Notes: generated from the sequence alone by a model not told the origin. A DNA stretch of 16,193 nucleotides from Dichloromethanomonas sp964477085 (GCA_964477085.1 CAYZDF010000060.1:1-16193), one strand, 5' to 3'. Positions 7,042 to 15,813 are shown, counted from the first letter of the stretch. Made by a program: numbers and translations.

Positions 7042-7828
7042 GATGAAAATTGAAAAAATGATCTCAGAAAGAAAACAGGTCAAAAAGATTTTGCTCATGA
7101 CCCACCAGATTATCGGATATCCTGACTTCGAAACCAATGAACAAGCCATAGCCTGTTTTTACAGGAATGGTGTTGATCTGATTGAATTGCAAATTCCTTT
7201 TTCTGATCCGGTGGCAGATGGTCCATTATTTGTCAAGTCTAATCAAGCCGTACTCGATAAAGGGGTTAAAGTAAGGCAATGCCTTGATTTCGTACAAAAA
7301 ATGGCGGGTAAATATCCTATCTCATTTTTGATAATGACTTATTACAATATCTTGTATCAATACGGCATGAAAGCCTTTATTGATAAATGCCTGGAGATTG
7401 GTGTTCAGGGGACCATCATACCTGACGCTCCTATTGATGAAGCCAGAGAATATTTCGACTACTCCAGGCAGCAGGGGTTAGCAGCCGTTAGTATTGCGAC
7501 ACCTTACTCCAGTGAAGAGCGTCTTCAAGAAATTGCAGCTATCGGCAGTGGTTTTATTTATTATGTTCCCAGAAAAGGAGTAACCGGCTCAAAGACAGAT
7601 TTTGAATCTGAGGTCCTGGCTGGAATAAAACGAGCGAAGATACAAACAGGGGCAAAAGTTGCCGTTGGTTTTGGAATCCAGGGAGCAGAAGATGTGAAAG
7701 AGTTAATTGGAGTCGCGGATATCGCCATTATCGGAAGCAAGATACAACACGTCATCGAATCGGAAGGATTGTCAGGTTTGGACAGTTTTATGCAAACCAT
7801 TATGAGTGTAAACGAGGGGGGAGTTTAG
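7025..7828 (+). CDS. trpA: Tryptophan synthase alpha chain, divergent
   Basis: A 267-aa TIM-barrel subunit splitting indole-3-glycerol phosphate to indole and glyceraldehyde 3-phosphate. The catalytic acids are E54 and D65 within DLIELQIPFSDPVADGP (51-67). Phosphate-binding segments YYVPRKGVTGS and VAVGFGIQ are present. Unusual points are MTHQIIGYPDFETN where most TrpA have a TAGDP-type turn, and LQIPFSDP where LGIPFSDP is usual. The start at 7025 follows GGAAAGGGG by eight bases and overlaps trpB by 17 bp; ATG 7043 is a weaker choice. With TrpB it should form the channelled alpha2-beta2 complex. Both chains are divergent, suggesting they evolved together. Confidence 0.93.
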   Translation: MPIRNEMKIEKMISERKQVKKILLMTHQIIGYPDFETNEQAIACFYRNGVDLIELQIPFSDPVADGPLFVKSNQAVLDKGVKVRQCLDFVQKMAGKYPISFLIMTYYNILYQYGMKAFIDKCLEIGVQGTIIPDAPIDEAREYFDYSRQQGLAAVSIATPYSSEERLQEIAAIGSGFIYYVPRKGVTGSKTDFESEVLAGIKRAKIQTGAKVAVGFGIQGAEDVKELIGVADIAIIGSKIQHVIESEGLSGLDSFMQTIMSVNEGGV

Positions 7829-7830
7829 AC

Positions 7831-8868
7831 ATGGTCATTGAAAATGCATTAAAGAAACTATCTGAGAAAGAGAATTTGAGTGATCAATTAGCTTATGAGG
7901 CCATGAATGAAATAATGAACGGTGAGACCAGTGAGATTATTATTGCGGCATTTCTTACGGCACTTCGTCTAAAGGGGGAAACAGCAGACGAGATTTACGG
8001 AACAAGCAAAGTGATGCGCGAAAAAGCGGTTAAAGTACAGTGTTCTTCTGATAAGATTGTTGATACCTGCGGTACAGGCGGAGATGGTGCCCATACGTTT
8101 AATATTTCAACAACTGCTATGTTTGTCGCAGCTTGTAATGGAATCAAAGTAGCCAAACATGGCAACCGCAGCATCACCAGCAGGAGCGGTGCAGCCGATG
8201 TCCTGGAGGCCCTAGGGGCCAGTATCACGATTTCACCGGAAGCTATCGGTCATTGTATTGACCAAGTCGGAATAGGATTTATGTTTGCCCCCCAATTTCA
8301 TCTTTCGATGAAATATGCCATGCCGGTACGTAAAGCTCTGGGATTCAGGACTATTTTTAACGTTCTCGGTCCTTTAGCCAATCCGGCCGGAGCCAAAAGA
8401 CAGCTGATGGGTGTTTATGATAAAAAATTAGTCTTATTATCTGCTGAGGTGCTCCAAAAACATCAAGCTGAACATGCGCTGGTCGTGCATGGCAGCGATG
8501 GCTTGGACGAAATTACTCTAACTGGGCCAACCTTTGTTGCAGAATTAAAGGATGGCAGAATCCAAGAGTATGTGATTAATCCCGAGGTTTACGGTTTTAA
8601 CCTCTGTTCTCCAGAAGATTTAAAGGGTGGAAATCCGGAAGAGAATGCCCAGATCATTGTTGATATCTTATCTGGAAAGACCGGTCCCAAAACAGATACC
8701 GTCATTCTCAATGCAGGGGCCGCCATTTATATCGGGGGAAAAGCTGAGAGTCTGCAAGAGGGGATAGAAAAAGCAAGGACTACAGTCGAGGAAAGAAAAG
8801 CATTGACTATCCTTGAAAACTTTATTGCCAAGACAAAGGAACAGGAAACCAAAGGGGCAGGGGTATGA
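7831..8868 (+). CDS. trpD: Anthranilate phosphoribosyltransferase
   Basis: A 345-aa enzyme transferring phosphoribosyl from PRPP to anthranilate. It shows the family core: DTCGTGGDGAHTFNIST (78-94, PRPP-binding glycine loop), VAKHGNR (107-113) and SGAADVLEALG (119-129). N-terminal residues 1-65 are the helical domain. The length is normal and no key motif is missing. The start lies two bases after the trpA stop, with a G-rich site (GAGGGGGG) within the end of trpA, so the genes are translationally linked. TrpG is not fused here; it is fused to TrpE. Confidence 0.97.
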   Translation: MVIENALKKLSEKENLSDQLAYEAMNEIMNGETSEIIIAAFLTALRLKGETADEIYGTSKVMREKAVKVQCSSDKIVDTCGTGGDGAHTFNISTTAMFVAACNGIKVAKHGNRSITSRSGAADVLEALGASITISPEAIGHCIDQVGIGFMFAPQFHLSMKYAMPVRKALGFRTIFNVLGPLANPAGAKRQLMGVYDKKLVLLSAEVLQKHQAEHALVVHGSDGLDEITLTGPTFVAELKDGRIQEYVINPEVYGFNLCSPEDLKGGNPEENAQIIVDILSGKTGPKTDTVILNAGAAIYIGGKAESLQEGIEKARTTVEERKALTILENFIAKTKEQETKGAGV

Positions 8869-9686
8869 TCTTAGATAAAATTGTGAAAGCGAAACGGATG
8901 CGATTAGGAGTTCAAAAGAATAAACTTTCCCAGGATGCTTTGTTAGCAAAGCTTGAGGAACAACGTCAAGTCGTCCTGCAAGCCAAAGCAGGGAGTTTCT
9001 CGCAAGCCTTAATGACTACGCGCGGCTCAGAAAATGGCCATGGCATTACTTTAATCGCTGAGATAAAAAAAGCTTCACCTTCCAAAGGGTTGATTTCAGA
9101 TGAGTTTGATTATTTACAAATCGCTTCCCAATATGAGCAATTGGGCGCAGCTGCTATCTCGGTTCTAACTGAAGAAGATTATTTTTTGGGCAGTCCTGAT
9201 TATCTGCAACAAATCAGGGAAAGAGTTCAGATACCTTTATTACGCAAAGACTTCATCATTGATTCTTATCAAATTTATGAAGCAAAACTATTAGGCGCAG
9301 ATGCGATTCTTCTGATTGTATGTTTATTAAGTGACCAACAACTTAAAGAATTCATGAAGATAGCAGAGGAACTTGGACTGGATTGTCTGGTAGAGGCTCA
9401 TGATGAACAAGAAGTAAAAAAGGCGGTTTCATGTGGGGCAAAAATCATTGGGATTAACAACCGTGACTTAAAAACCTTTCATGTGAATCTAGACATCAGT
9501 CGCAAATTAGGGAAAATCATTCCCAAAGGAATTATTAGGGTATCAGAGAGTGGAATTCATACCATTCAGGATATTAACGCCGTTCTGGAGTGTGGCTTTG
9601 ATGCAGTTTTAATCGGAGAGGCTTTAATGAAAGCAGGAAACATTACCGGTAAATTTGCCGAATTCGGAATGGAGACTAAAAGATGA
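8865..9686 (+). CDS. trpC: Indole-3-glycerol phosphate synthase
   Basis: A 273-aa TIM barrel closing the indole ring from CdRP with loss of CO2 and water. Catalytic residues in place are E66 and K68 in IAEIKKASPSKG (64-75), K128 in RKDF, E177 in LVEAHD, N198 in INNRD and S229 in VSESG. The length is normal. ATG overlaps the trpD stop by four bases (ATGA). It is a free-standing enzyme, not fused to TrpF as in enterics. Confidence 0.97.
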   Translation: MILDKIVKAKRMRLGVQKNKLSQDALLAKLEEQRQVVLQAKAGSFSQALMTTRGSENGHGITLIAEIKKASPSKGLISDEFDYLQIASQYEQLGAAAISVLTEEDYFLGSPDYLQQIRERVQIPLLRKDFIIDSYQIYEAKLLGADAILLIVCLLSDQQLKEFMKIAEELGLDCLVEAHDEQEVKKAVSCGAKIIGINNRDLKTFHVNLDISRKLGKIIPKGIIRVSESGIHTIQDINAVLECGFDAVLIGEALMKAGNITGKFAEFGMETKR

Positions 9687-10360
9687 GAAATACAAAGGTT
9701 AAAATTTGCGGTATTCGTTTTATGGAAGATATAGAGGTATTAAATGAATATAAACCGGATTTTGCCGGATTTGTCTTAGCTCCCAGTAAACGGCGGATTG
9801 AGATTTCACAGTTAAAATACCTTGTTTCTGGATTAAATCAAGAAATTATTCCGGTCGGAGTCTTTGTTAATCCTGAATCTTCCTTGATCTCCGAGGCAAT
9901 TGTGGCAGGTATTAAAATATTGCAGCTGCACGGGGACGAATCTCCACAAGACATAGAGGACGTGAAAAATCTTCTCGTTCGGGAGAATCAAACACGGATT
10001 CAAATATGGAAAGCAATCCGGATTAGAAAGGAAGAAGAAACAGATCCGTTGAATAGTCAAGCGAAAAATAGTTCATATCAGGATTTTTCTGGGTTGGTTA
10101 ATGGGATTCTTTATGATAAATATGACTCCCATGCTTATGGGGGAACCGGAAAGGTTTTTGATTGGAACTTAATTAAAGGCTGTTCCGGCAGAGATCGGGT
10201 GACCCCCCCGCTTATCTTGGCTGGAGGATTAACTGTAGATAACGTAGAATCCGCCATATCTACTGTTCTTCCTTACTGCGTGGATGTGAGCAGTGGCGTG
10301 GAGACAAATGGCCTGAAGGACAGACATAAGATAAAAGCATTTATTGAAAAAGTAGATTAA
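9683..10360 (+). CDS. trpF: Phosphoribosylanthranilate isomerase
   Basis: A 225-aa TIM barrel catalysing the Amadori rearrangement of phosphoribosylanthranilate to CdRP. VKICGI at the N-terminus supplies the general base C8. LQLHGDES and the late segment LYDKYDSHAYGGTGKVFDW supply the acid aspartate and the phosphate site, with LAGGL near the end. A charged stretch of about 20 residues before LYDK (EEETDPLNSQAKNSS region) makes it slightly longer than many homologues. Start ATG overlaps trpC by four bases. It is the last gene of the operon; a strong terminator follows 40 bases later. Confidence 0.96.
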   Translation: MRNTKVKICGIRFMEDIEVLNEYKPDFAGFVLAPSKRRIEISQLKYLVSGLNQEIIPVGVFVNPESSLISEAIVAGIKILQLHGDESPQDIEDVKNLLVRENQTRIQIWKAIRIRKEEETDPLNSQAKNSSYQDFSGLVNGILYDKYDSHAYGGTGKVFDWNLIKGCSGRDRVTPPLILAGGLTVDNVESAISTVLPYCVDVSSGVETNGLKDRHKIKAFIEKVD

Positions 10361-10399
10361 ATACTAAATTTTTTATCAAAATAAAATAAGCAGCTCAAG

Positions 10400-10446
10400 G
10401 CATTATTTAGGTGCAGGAGACAGAACACCTAAGTGATGCTTTTTTT
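10400..10446 (+). terminator. Terminator of the trp operon
   Basis: A 14-bp stem (10400-10413 with 10426-10439, two G-U pairs) with a 12-base loop is followed by seven Ts (10440-10446). It lies 40 bases after trpF. Confidence 0.9.
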
Positions 10447-10492
10447 GTCATTCTGAAGATTACAATATTACTGGAGCCTGTTGGGAGGCAGT

Positions 10493-10573
10493 ATGCAGTA
10501 TGACGGAGAAGAAGCTGAAAATATCGATAGTTGGAAAGATATAGTGTTTTTCCAGTATTTAAAAAATTCATAA
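10493..10573 (+). CDS. Possible 26-aa small ORF, unknown
   Basis: A 26-codon frame (starts MQYDGEEAENIDSWK, ends YLKNS) preceded by GGGAGG five bases upstream. It lies between the trp terminator and the hydrogenase promoter. The product would be acidic at the start, with no signal peptide or known motif. No promoter of its own is clear. It could be a chance frame or the remnant of a lost gene. Confidence 0.2.
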   Translation: MQYDGEEAENIDSWKDIVFFQYLKNS

Positions 10574-10597
10574 GAGTGTGTGTTTTAATTAAAGTGA

Positions 10598-10625
10598 TTA
10601 CAAATTAGTTTTTATTTGATAAAAT
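10598..10625 (+). promoter_or_regulatory. Probable hydrogenase promoter
   Basis: TTACAA (10598-10603) and TAAAAT (10620-10625) are separated by 16 bp, with TG one base before the -10 (extended -10). It lies 63 bases upstream of the hydrogenase start and after the trp terminator, so the gene is probably transcribed by itself. No operator was recognised. Confidence 0.5.
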
Positions 10626-10688
10626 TAGATTGAGCTCAAAAAAATGATTATTACCATAGGGTTAGTAGATATAAAGGGAGAGATTTTT

Positions 10689-13600
10689 ATGAAAAAAATC
10701 ACAAATCGCCAACGCATCAATGTTACGGTTAACGGTCGTCAGATTCAAGTCTATGATGATTTAACCATACTTCAAGCTTTACTACAGGAAGATATCCATA
10801 TTCCACATCTCTGTTATGATATCAGACTGGAACGTTCCAATGGGAATTGCGGACTATGTGTCGTTGAACTGGGAGAAGGCGATGATGTTCGCGATGTAAA
10901 AGCGTGCCATACACCCATTAAAGATGGTATGGTGATCTGCACGAACAGTCCTAAGTTAGAACACTATCGTAAAATTAGATTAGAGCAGATTCTTTCCGAT
11001 CATAATGCCGATTGTGTCGCACCTTGTGTAATGACATGTCCGGCAAATATTGATATTCAAGCCTACCTTCGCCATGCTGGTAATGGAAATTTTGAAACCG
11101 CTATCAGTGTCATTAAGGAAAGAAATCCTTTCCCCATCGTTTGTGGCCGAGTTTGTCCCCATCCGTGTGAATCCCAGTGCCGACGTAACCTTGTTGATTC
11201 CCCTGTAGCAATCAATCATGTCAAACGTTTTGTTGCTGACTGGGATATTGCCAGGGAGAAACCGTTTTCACCACCTAAAAAACAGGCTACCGGTAAAACA
11301 ATAGCAGTCATTGGGGCAGGACCATCCGGACTTACTGCAGCTTATTACAGCGCACTTAACGGTCATGATGTTACTGTCTTTGAGCGTCATGCCTATGCCG
11401 GTGGCATGATGAGATACGGTATCCCTGAATACCGTCTGCCAAAAGATACACTTGATAAAGAAATTGAACAAATCAAAAACCTAGGTGTCAAGATAATGAC
11501 CAAAAAGACACTTGGTACTCATATTCATCTTGAAGATCTGCATAAGGACTTTGATGCCGTTTATATGGCTATCGGATCATGGCAGGCTACTCCCTTGCAT
11601 ATTGAAGGCGAAAACCTTCCAGGTGTCTGGCTTGGTATTCAATATTTGGAACAGGTTACCAAACAAGCCGATATTAACTTAGGTGATAATGTCGTCGTAA
11701 TCGGAGGTGGAAACACCGCTATTGACTGTGCCAGAACTGCCCTAAGACAAGGTGCAAAATCCGTCAAGCTTATTTATCGTCGTACAAGAGAAGAGATGCC
11801 GGCTGAGCCATACGAAGTTGAAGAAGCATTACATGAGGGTGTGGAAATGTTCTTTTTAACTGCACCCAGTAAAATTGTTTCCGTTGACGGCAAGAAAATG
11901 CTGTATTGTATCAAGATGACACTTGGTGAGACTGACCGTTCGGGCCGTCGCCGTCCCATTCCCATCGAAGGCAGTGATACTGCCTTTGAAGCTGATACCA
12001 TTATTGGTGCCATCGGTCAAAGTACAAATACTCAGTTTCTTTATAATGACCTTCCGGTTAAGCTCAATAAGTGGGGGGACATCGAGATCAACGGTAAAAC
12101 ATCACAGACTTCGGAAATGAATATTTTTGCCGGTGGTGATTGTGTTACCGGCCCAGCAACTGTTATTCAGGCAGTGGCTGCGGGCAGACGTGCAGCAGAA
12201 GCGATGGATAGCTTCCTGATGAAAGGCTATATTAAAGAACAGCATATCGATTATAGCTGCAGTCGTGGCAGCATGGAAGATCTTCCCAAATGGGAATTTG
12301 AGGAAATGCCAAAAATTGAACGTGCTAAAATGCCATCTATTTCTCTTTCAGAACGCAAAAACAATTTCTGCGAGGTTGAATTGGGTTATACTGAACAGGT
12401 TGCCCGAGAAGAAGCACGCCGTTGTTTAAAATGCGGGTGCCACGAGCGATATGATTGCGATTTAAGAAAAGAAGCGAGTGCCCACAACATTGAATATAAG
12501 AACCCTGTTCATGAACGCCCCTTTATTCCTATTGTTGAAGATCATTCCATTATTGTTCGTGATCATAATAAATGTATATCTTGCGGACGTTGTATCGCTG
12601 CCTGTGCTGAAGTTGAAGGACCGGATATCCTGACATTCTATCTGAAACATGGACGCCAACTCATTGGTACCAAAAGTGGCAGACCTTTGGAAGATACGGA
12701 TTGTGTGAGTTGTGGCCAATGTGTCAATGCCTGACCTTGCGGAGAATTGGATTATCGCAGTGAAAAGGGTAAAGTTTTCAGAGCGATTAACGATCCTCAG
12801 AAAAAAGTAATCGCCTTTGTTGCCCCCGCCGTTCGCAGTGTCGTATCATCTCACTTCGGAATCCCTTACAATGATGCATCTGCATTTATCGCTGGGCTTC
12901 TGAAAAAGATGGGCTTTCATAAAGTCTTTGACTTCACTTTTGCTGCAGATTTGACCATCGTGGAAGAAACCACAGAGTTCCTGAACCGTGTAACCAATAA
13001 TGAAAAATTACCTCAGTTTACCTCTTGTTGCCCTGGATGGATCAACTTTGTCGAGAGACGCTATCCGGAGATCATTCCTCATCTGTCAAGCTGCAAATCA
13101 CCGCAGATGATGATGGGAGCAACAGTGAAAAATCATTATGCCCAGCTGTCAGGAGTAAATAAGGAAAACCTATATGTTGTATCTATCGTTCCTTGTATTG
13201 CTAAAAAATACGAGGCAGCCCGTCCGGAGTTTGCTCCTGGAGGAATCCGAGACGTTGATGCGGTATTAACTTCAACAGAAATGCTGGAAATGGTTAATAC
13301 AAAGCTGATCGATCCTAAAGATGTTGTACCTGAGGATTTTTGCAATCCATATAAACGTGTTTCCGGGGCCGGTATCCTCTTCGGTGCATCAGGGGGTGTG
13401 GCTGAGGCTGCTCTGCGGATGGCTGTGGAAAAGCTGACAGGTAACGTTCTGACTGATCAGCTTGAGTTTGAAGGTGTTCGAGGCTTTGAAGGTGTCAAAG
13501 AATCAACTGTGGATGCTAACGGAACCAAAGTTCATGTTGCTGTGATCAGCGGTTTGCATAACGCCGAACCAATTATTGAAAAGATTATCCAAGGCGTCGA

Positions 13601-14132
13601 TGTGGGCTATGATCTTATCGAAGTCATGGCTTGTCCAGGAGGTTGTATTTGCGGAGCGGGCCATCCGGTTCCTGAAAAAATTGATACCCTGGAACAACGT
13701 CAGCAGGTTCTGGTGGATATTGATAAAACCTCTGTTTATCGCAAATCACAAGAAAATCCAGATGTTTTGAGACTGTATCAAGAGTACTATGGAGAACCTA
13801 ATTCTGAACTTGCTCATCAATTGCTCCATACGCATTATCAGGCCTTCAATGGAGATAATACCGGTAAAGATGTTCTTAAAAAGGCTAATTCAGCTTATGT
13901 GACTCGTCAGATTACCATTTGTACCTGTGATAAATGTACTGCACAAGGTTCTCAGGAACTATTTGCAAAAGTAACCAATAAAGTGAAGAAGCTTAAAATG
14001 GATCCGTTTGTTACCGTTAAAACCATACGCCTAAAGGAAAACCACCTAGGGGAGGGTATTTATATCACCCTAGATGGAGAACTCGTTCAGGAGCCAATCA
14101 TCGAAAACATCTGCAAAAGTATGAATAGGTAA
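10689..14132 (+). CDS. Fused NAD(P)H/FAD oxidoreductase-[FeFe] hydrogenase, group A, with in-frame UGA (candidate selenocysteine 682)
   Basis: A cytoplasmic 1147-aa enzyme if the UGA at 12732-12734 is read. Order: [2Fe-2S] domain (C42, C54, C57, C73); GltD-type cysteines (C109, C113, C117; C152, C156, C160, C164); FAD site GAGPSG (209-214); NAD(P) site GGGNTAIDCAR (339-349); CxxCxC (579-584); two [4Fe-4S] motifs (C629/632/635/639 and C672/675/678/UGA682); H-cluster motifs TSCCPGW (778-784), VPC (834-836) and MACPGGC (980-986); small-subunit-like segment with LLHTHY; and a C-terminal extension with CTCDKC. It should link NAD(P)H and ferredoxin-type carriers to H2. The start at 10689 follows GGGAG by eight bases; the longer ATG at 10644 has no such site. 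Both halves are intact and in the same frame. Sequence error or nonsense mutation is the alternative to Sec. Confidence 0.85.
12732..12734 (+). other. In-frame UGA at a Fe-S cysteine position (candidate Sec codon)
   Basis: The codons read TGT-GTC-AAT-GCC-TGA-CCT-TGC-GGA. TGA occupies the fourth cysteine of CxxCxxCxxxCP in the second ferredoxin motif, and the frame stays open for 466 codons afterwards. The next base is C, as in many Sec contexts. The downstream frame has only a TTG (12747) without a usable ribosome site as an alternative start. Confidence 0.6.
12737..12760 (+). other. Weak hairpin after the UGA (possible bacterial SECIS)
   Basis: TTGCGG (12737-12742) pairs with TCGCAG (12755-12760) including two wobbles. 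After a small internal loop, AAT (12745-12747) pairs with ATT (12751-12753), leaving TGG as apical loop. A G near the start of the loop fits bacterial SECIS rules, but the loop is only 13 bases after the UGA, shorter than usual for such elements, and the stem is weak. Confidence 0.3.
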
Positions 14133-14186
14133 TCATTGTAATTCAAACTAGCAATTACTTCATCATGATAAATACTTTTCTAAAAG

Positions 14187-14221
14187 AAAAGACACTTGTG
14201 CTCAAGCTCAAGTGTCTTTTT
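14187..14221 (+). terminator. Terminator after the hydrogenase gene
   Basis: AAAAGACACTTG (14187-14198) pairs perfectly with CAAGTGTCTTTT (14209-14220), with a 10-base loop and a T tail. It lies 55 bases after the hydrogenase stop. Read on the minus strand it is also followed by Ts, so it may serve the convergent DUF192/tad transcript. Confidence 0.85.
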
Positions 14222-14429
14222 GTAGATATACTATTCAGCCAGACGTTTACTTATTTATAGACTTTGATAAATATTATTGAAAGGGTAACAACAAAAGGAA
14301 AAACTGTAATAAGCAAAAAGGTTTGAGAAATGAGATAGTATCAATATAGATAGTGTCCATACAGGAAAATTACAAGAGATCTAATTCAAGATTAACAACA
14401 AGAGTTTTTATTAGAATGTATCGGATAGA
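14222..14429. other. Intergenic region without recognised features
   Basis: An AT-rich space between convergent genes (hydrogenase and the DUF192/tad group). I see no coding frame with a ribosome site, no RNA gene and no clear promoter. Confidence 0.6.
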
Positions 14430-14777
14430 TTACCTCAACTGAAGCCGATCTCTAACTTTACTCTCTGTTTTTTGGGCCCAATCTTGCGGGAACTCGATAA
14501 TCAAAGCTGAATCTCTTACAAAAGGAGATATCCTCCATGGAAGTAGGTTATCAACGATCTGAATAATCTGCATCTCACCGTCAAGATACCAAACCGATAT
14601 CGGGTAATGCATTCCTATAGTATGAACTTGCTTACAAGGGCTAAGTAGGAGACCCTGGAATGCAGGTAATTCTCTCGTTCCCAATAAGCCCTTCATCCTG
14701 GCAATCGATTTATCAGCGAAAGATATTTTGCCAAGATATGTTTCAGTTGTGATATTATGAACATCAAAGTTATTCAT
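14430..14777 (-). CDS. DUF192 family protein
   Basis: A protein of about 115 aa that is nearly all DUF192 domain: MKGLLGTRELP, then GLLLSPCKQVHTIGMHYPISVWYLDGE (the conserved PC..(I/V)HT.GM..PI.V core), then LLPWR and a final hydrophobic strand. The biochemical role of DUF192 is not established. The gene lies downstream of tadB and tadC on the same strand, where DUF192 genes are often found in Firmicutes and actinobacteria, so a link to that secretion system is likely. The start was set at ATG 14777, with GGGGGT ten bases upstream, which matches the usual short DUF192 length. Upstream in-frame starts (ATG 14795, TTG 14840) lack clear ribosome sites. No signal peptide is seen with this start. 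Confidence 0.8.
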   Translation of the reverse strand: MNNFDVHNITTETYLGKISFADKSIARMKGLLGTRELPAFQGLLLSPCKQVHTIGMHYPISVWYLDGEMQIIQIVDNLLPWRISPFVRDSALIIEFPQDWAQKTESKVRDRLQLR

Positions 14778-14870
14778 GCTAATGATTACCCCCATTGAAA
14801 CTGATTCGATTTCATTGAAATTGTTTTTGTTCAATTCCAAGGTACATCTTATTTAGGAAGCAACCTAAGC

Positions 14871-14930
14871 AATTACTAAAGTATTCCCTAAACTAAAACT
14901 AATTACTGAAGTATTCCATAATCTGAATAA
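14871..14930. repeat. Degenerate 30-bp tandem duplication at the tadC 3' end
   Basis: AATTACTAAAGTATTCC (14871-14887) and AATTACTGAAGTATTCC (14901-14917) differ at one base and are spaced exactly 30 bp, with weaker similarity over the rest of the unit. The right copy encodes the last residues of TadC (EYFSN-stop). The left copy would encode the same peptide but lies after the stop, so it is a duplicated gene tail. Confidence 0.6.
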
Positions 14931-15813
14931 AAGCTGGCCCCAAGATGATGATAAAGATGCTGGGAAAGATGAAGAAAACCAGAGGGATCATGATCTTAAC
15001 AGGGGCTTTCTGTGCTTGCTCCTGGGCCCTCTGCTTTCTCTTTTGTCTTATTTGGTTGGATTGATTACGTAGGACACTTCCCATGGAGATTCCAAGTTGA
15101 TCCGCTTGAACTAAGGAAGCAATAACGTTGCTCAAATCTTCAACATTGTTTTTTCTGGCCATATCACGAAGCGCATCACGACGAGGTCTACCCATCTTAA
15201 TATCCTGCAGAACAATGTTGAACTCATCGGCCAGTACCCCTTTTTGCTTTTCCACGACTTTCATCATCGCGGCATCGAAACCTAAACCGGCCTCCACACT
15301 TACCATGATCAGATCTAAGATTTCCGGTAGTGTTCGGAGTATTTCCTCTTTACGCTTCTTGACTTTTGCTTTAAGCCAATAACCCAGTAATAAATGACCA
15401 GCAATAAATCCAATCAATGTTAATTGAATTCTGGCTAAGAAAGGGAAGGAGGATAAAAATCCTATCGCAAAACCGAACAAAGCAAAGCCAAAGGCAACTA
15501 CATTCACCAGGACTTTCCATTCAGCAGATGTCCAGTTTTTTAAGCCCGCGGCCTCTAACCGCCCATCTTTTTCTTTTGCCTCTTTGTCTTTACGTATCAA
15601 TAAATGAAGCAGAACGTGTAGGAGATGTGGAGCACCTTCTTTGCTTAAGGTTTTGGTCACCGTTGTGTTTTCTTTCTCCTTTGGGATTGAAGTTCTGCCC
15701 AGTGAGCGGAGTACTCGGTTTTGAGGAAGGGAAAGGTTTATTTTGTTGGAGAAAAGGGCTAAGAAGAGAAAACATGTCAGGCAGCCACCACTGAAGATAA
15801 TGATTAATTCCAT
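14899..15813 (-). CDS. tadC: TadC-like type II secretion system F-domain protein
   Basis: A 304-aa inner-membrane platform protein of the Tad/Flp pilus type. Predicted membrane segments lie at about 1-21, 102-122, 127-147 and 272-295. The T2SSF domain (about 155-293) has TLPEILDLIMVSVEAGLGFDAAM (161-183), a hallmark of TadC, and ends in PVKIMIPLVFFIFPSIFIIILGP. TadB and TadC together form the membrane base on which the TadA ATPase acts. The start at 15813 is preceded by AGGAGAG six bases upstream. It begins 11 bases after tadB, so the two are co-transcribed. Its 3' end carries a small tandem duplication. Confidence 0.9.
   Translation of the reverse strand: MELIIIFSGGCLTCFLFLALFSNKINLSLPQNRVLRSLGRTSIPKEKENTTVTKTLSKEGAPHLLHVLLHLLIRKDKEAKEKDGRLEAAGLKNWTSAEWKVLVNVVAFGFALFGFAIGFLSSFPFLARIQLTLIGFIAGHLLLGYWLKAKVKKRKEEILRTLPEILDLIMVSVEAGLGFDAAMMKVVEKQKGVLADEFNIVLQDIKMGRPRRDALRDMARKNNVEDLSNVIASLVQADQLGISMGSVLRNQSNQIRQKRKQRAQEQAQKAPVKIMIPLVFFIFPSIFIIILGPAFIQIMEYFSN

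Noticed and set aside
12747..14132. Separate hydrogenase large-subunit gene starting at TTG 12747
   Set aside because: No usable ribosome site, and the start would cut inside the ferredoxin domain. Same frame as the upstream gene, so one UGA-containing gene is the better model.
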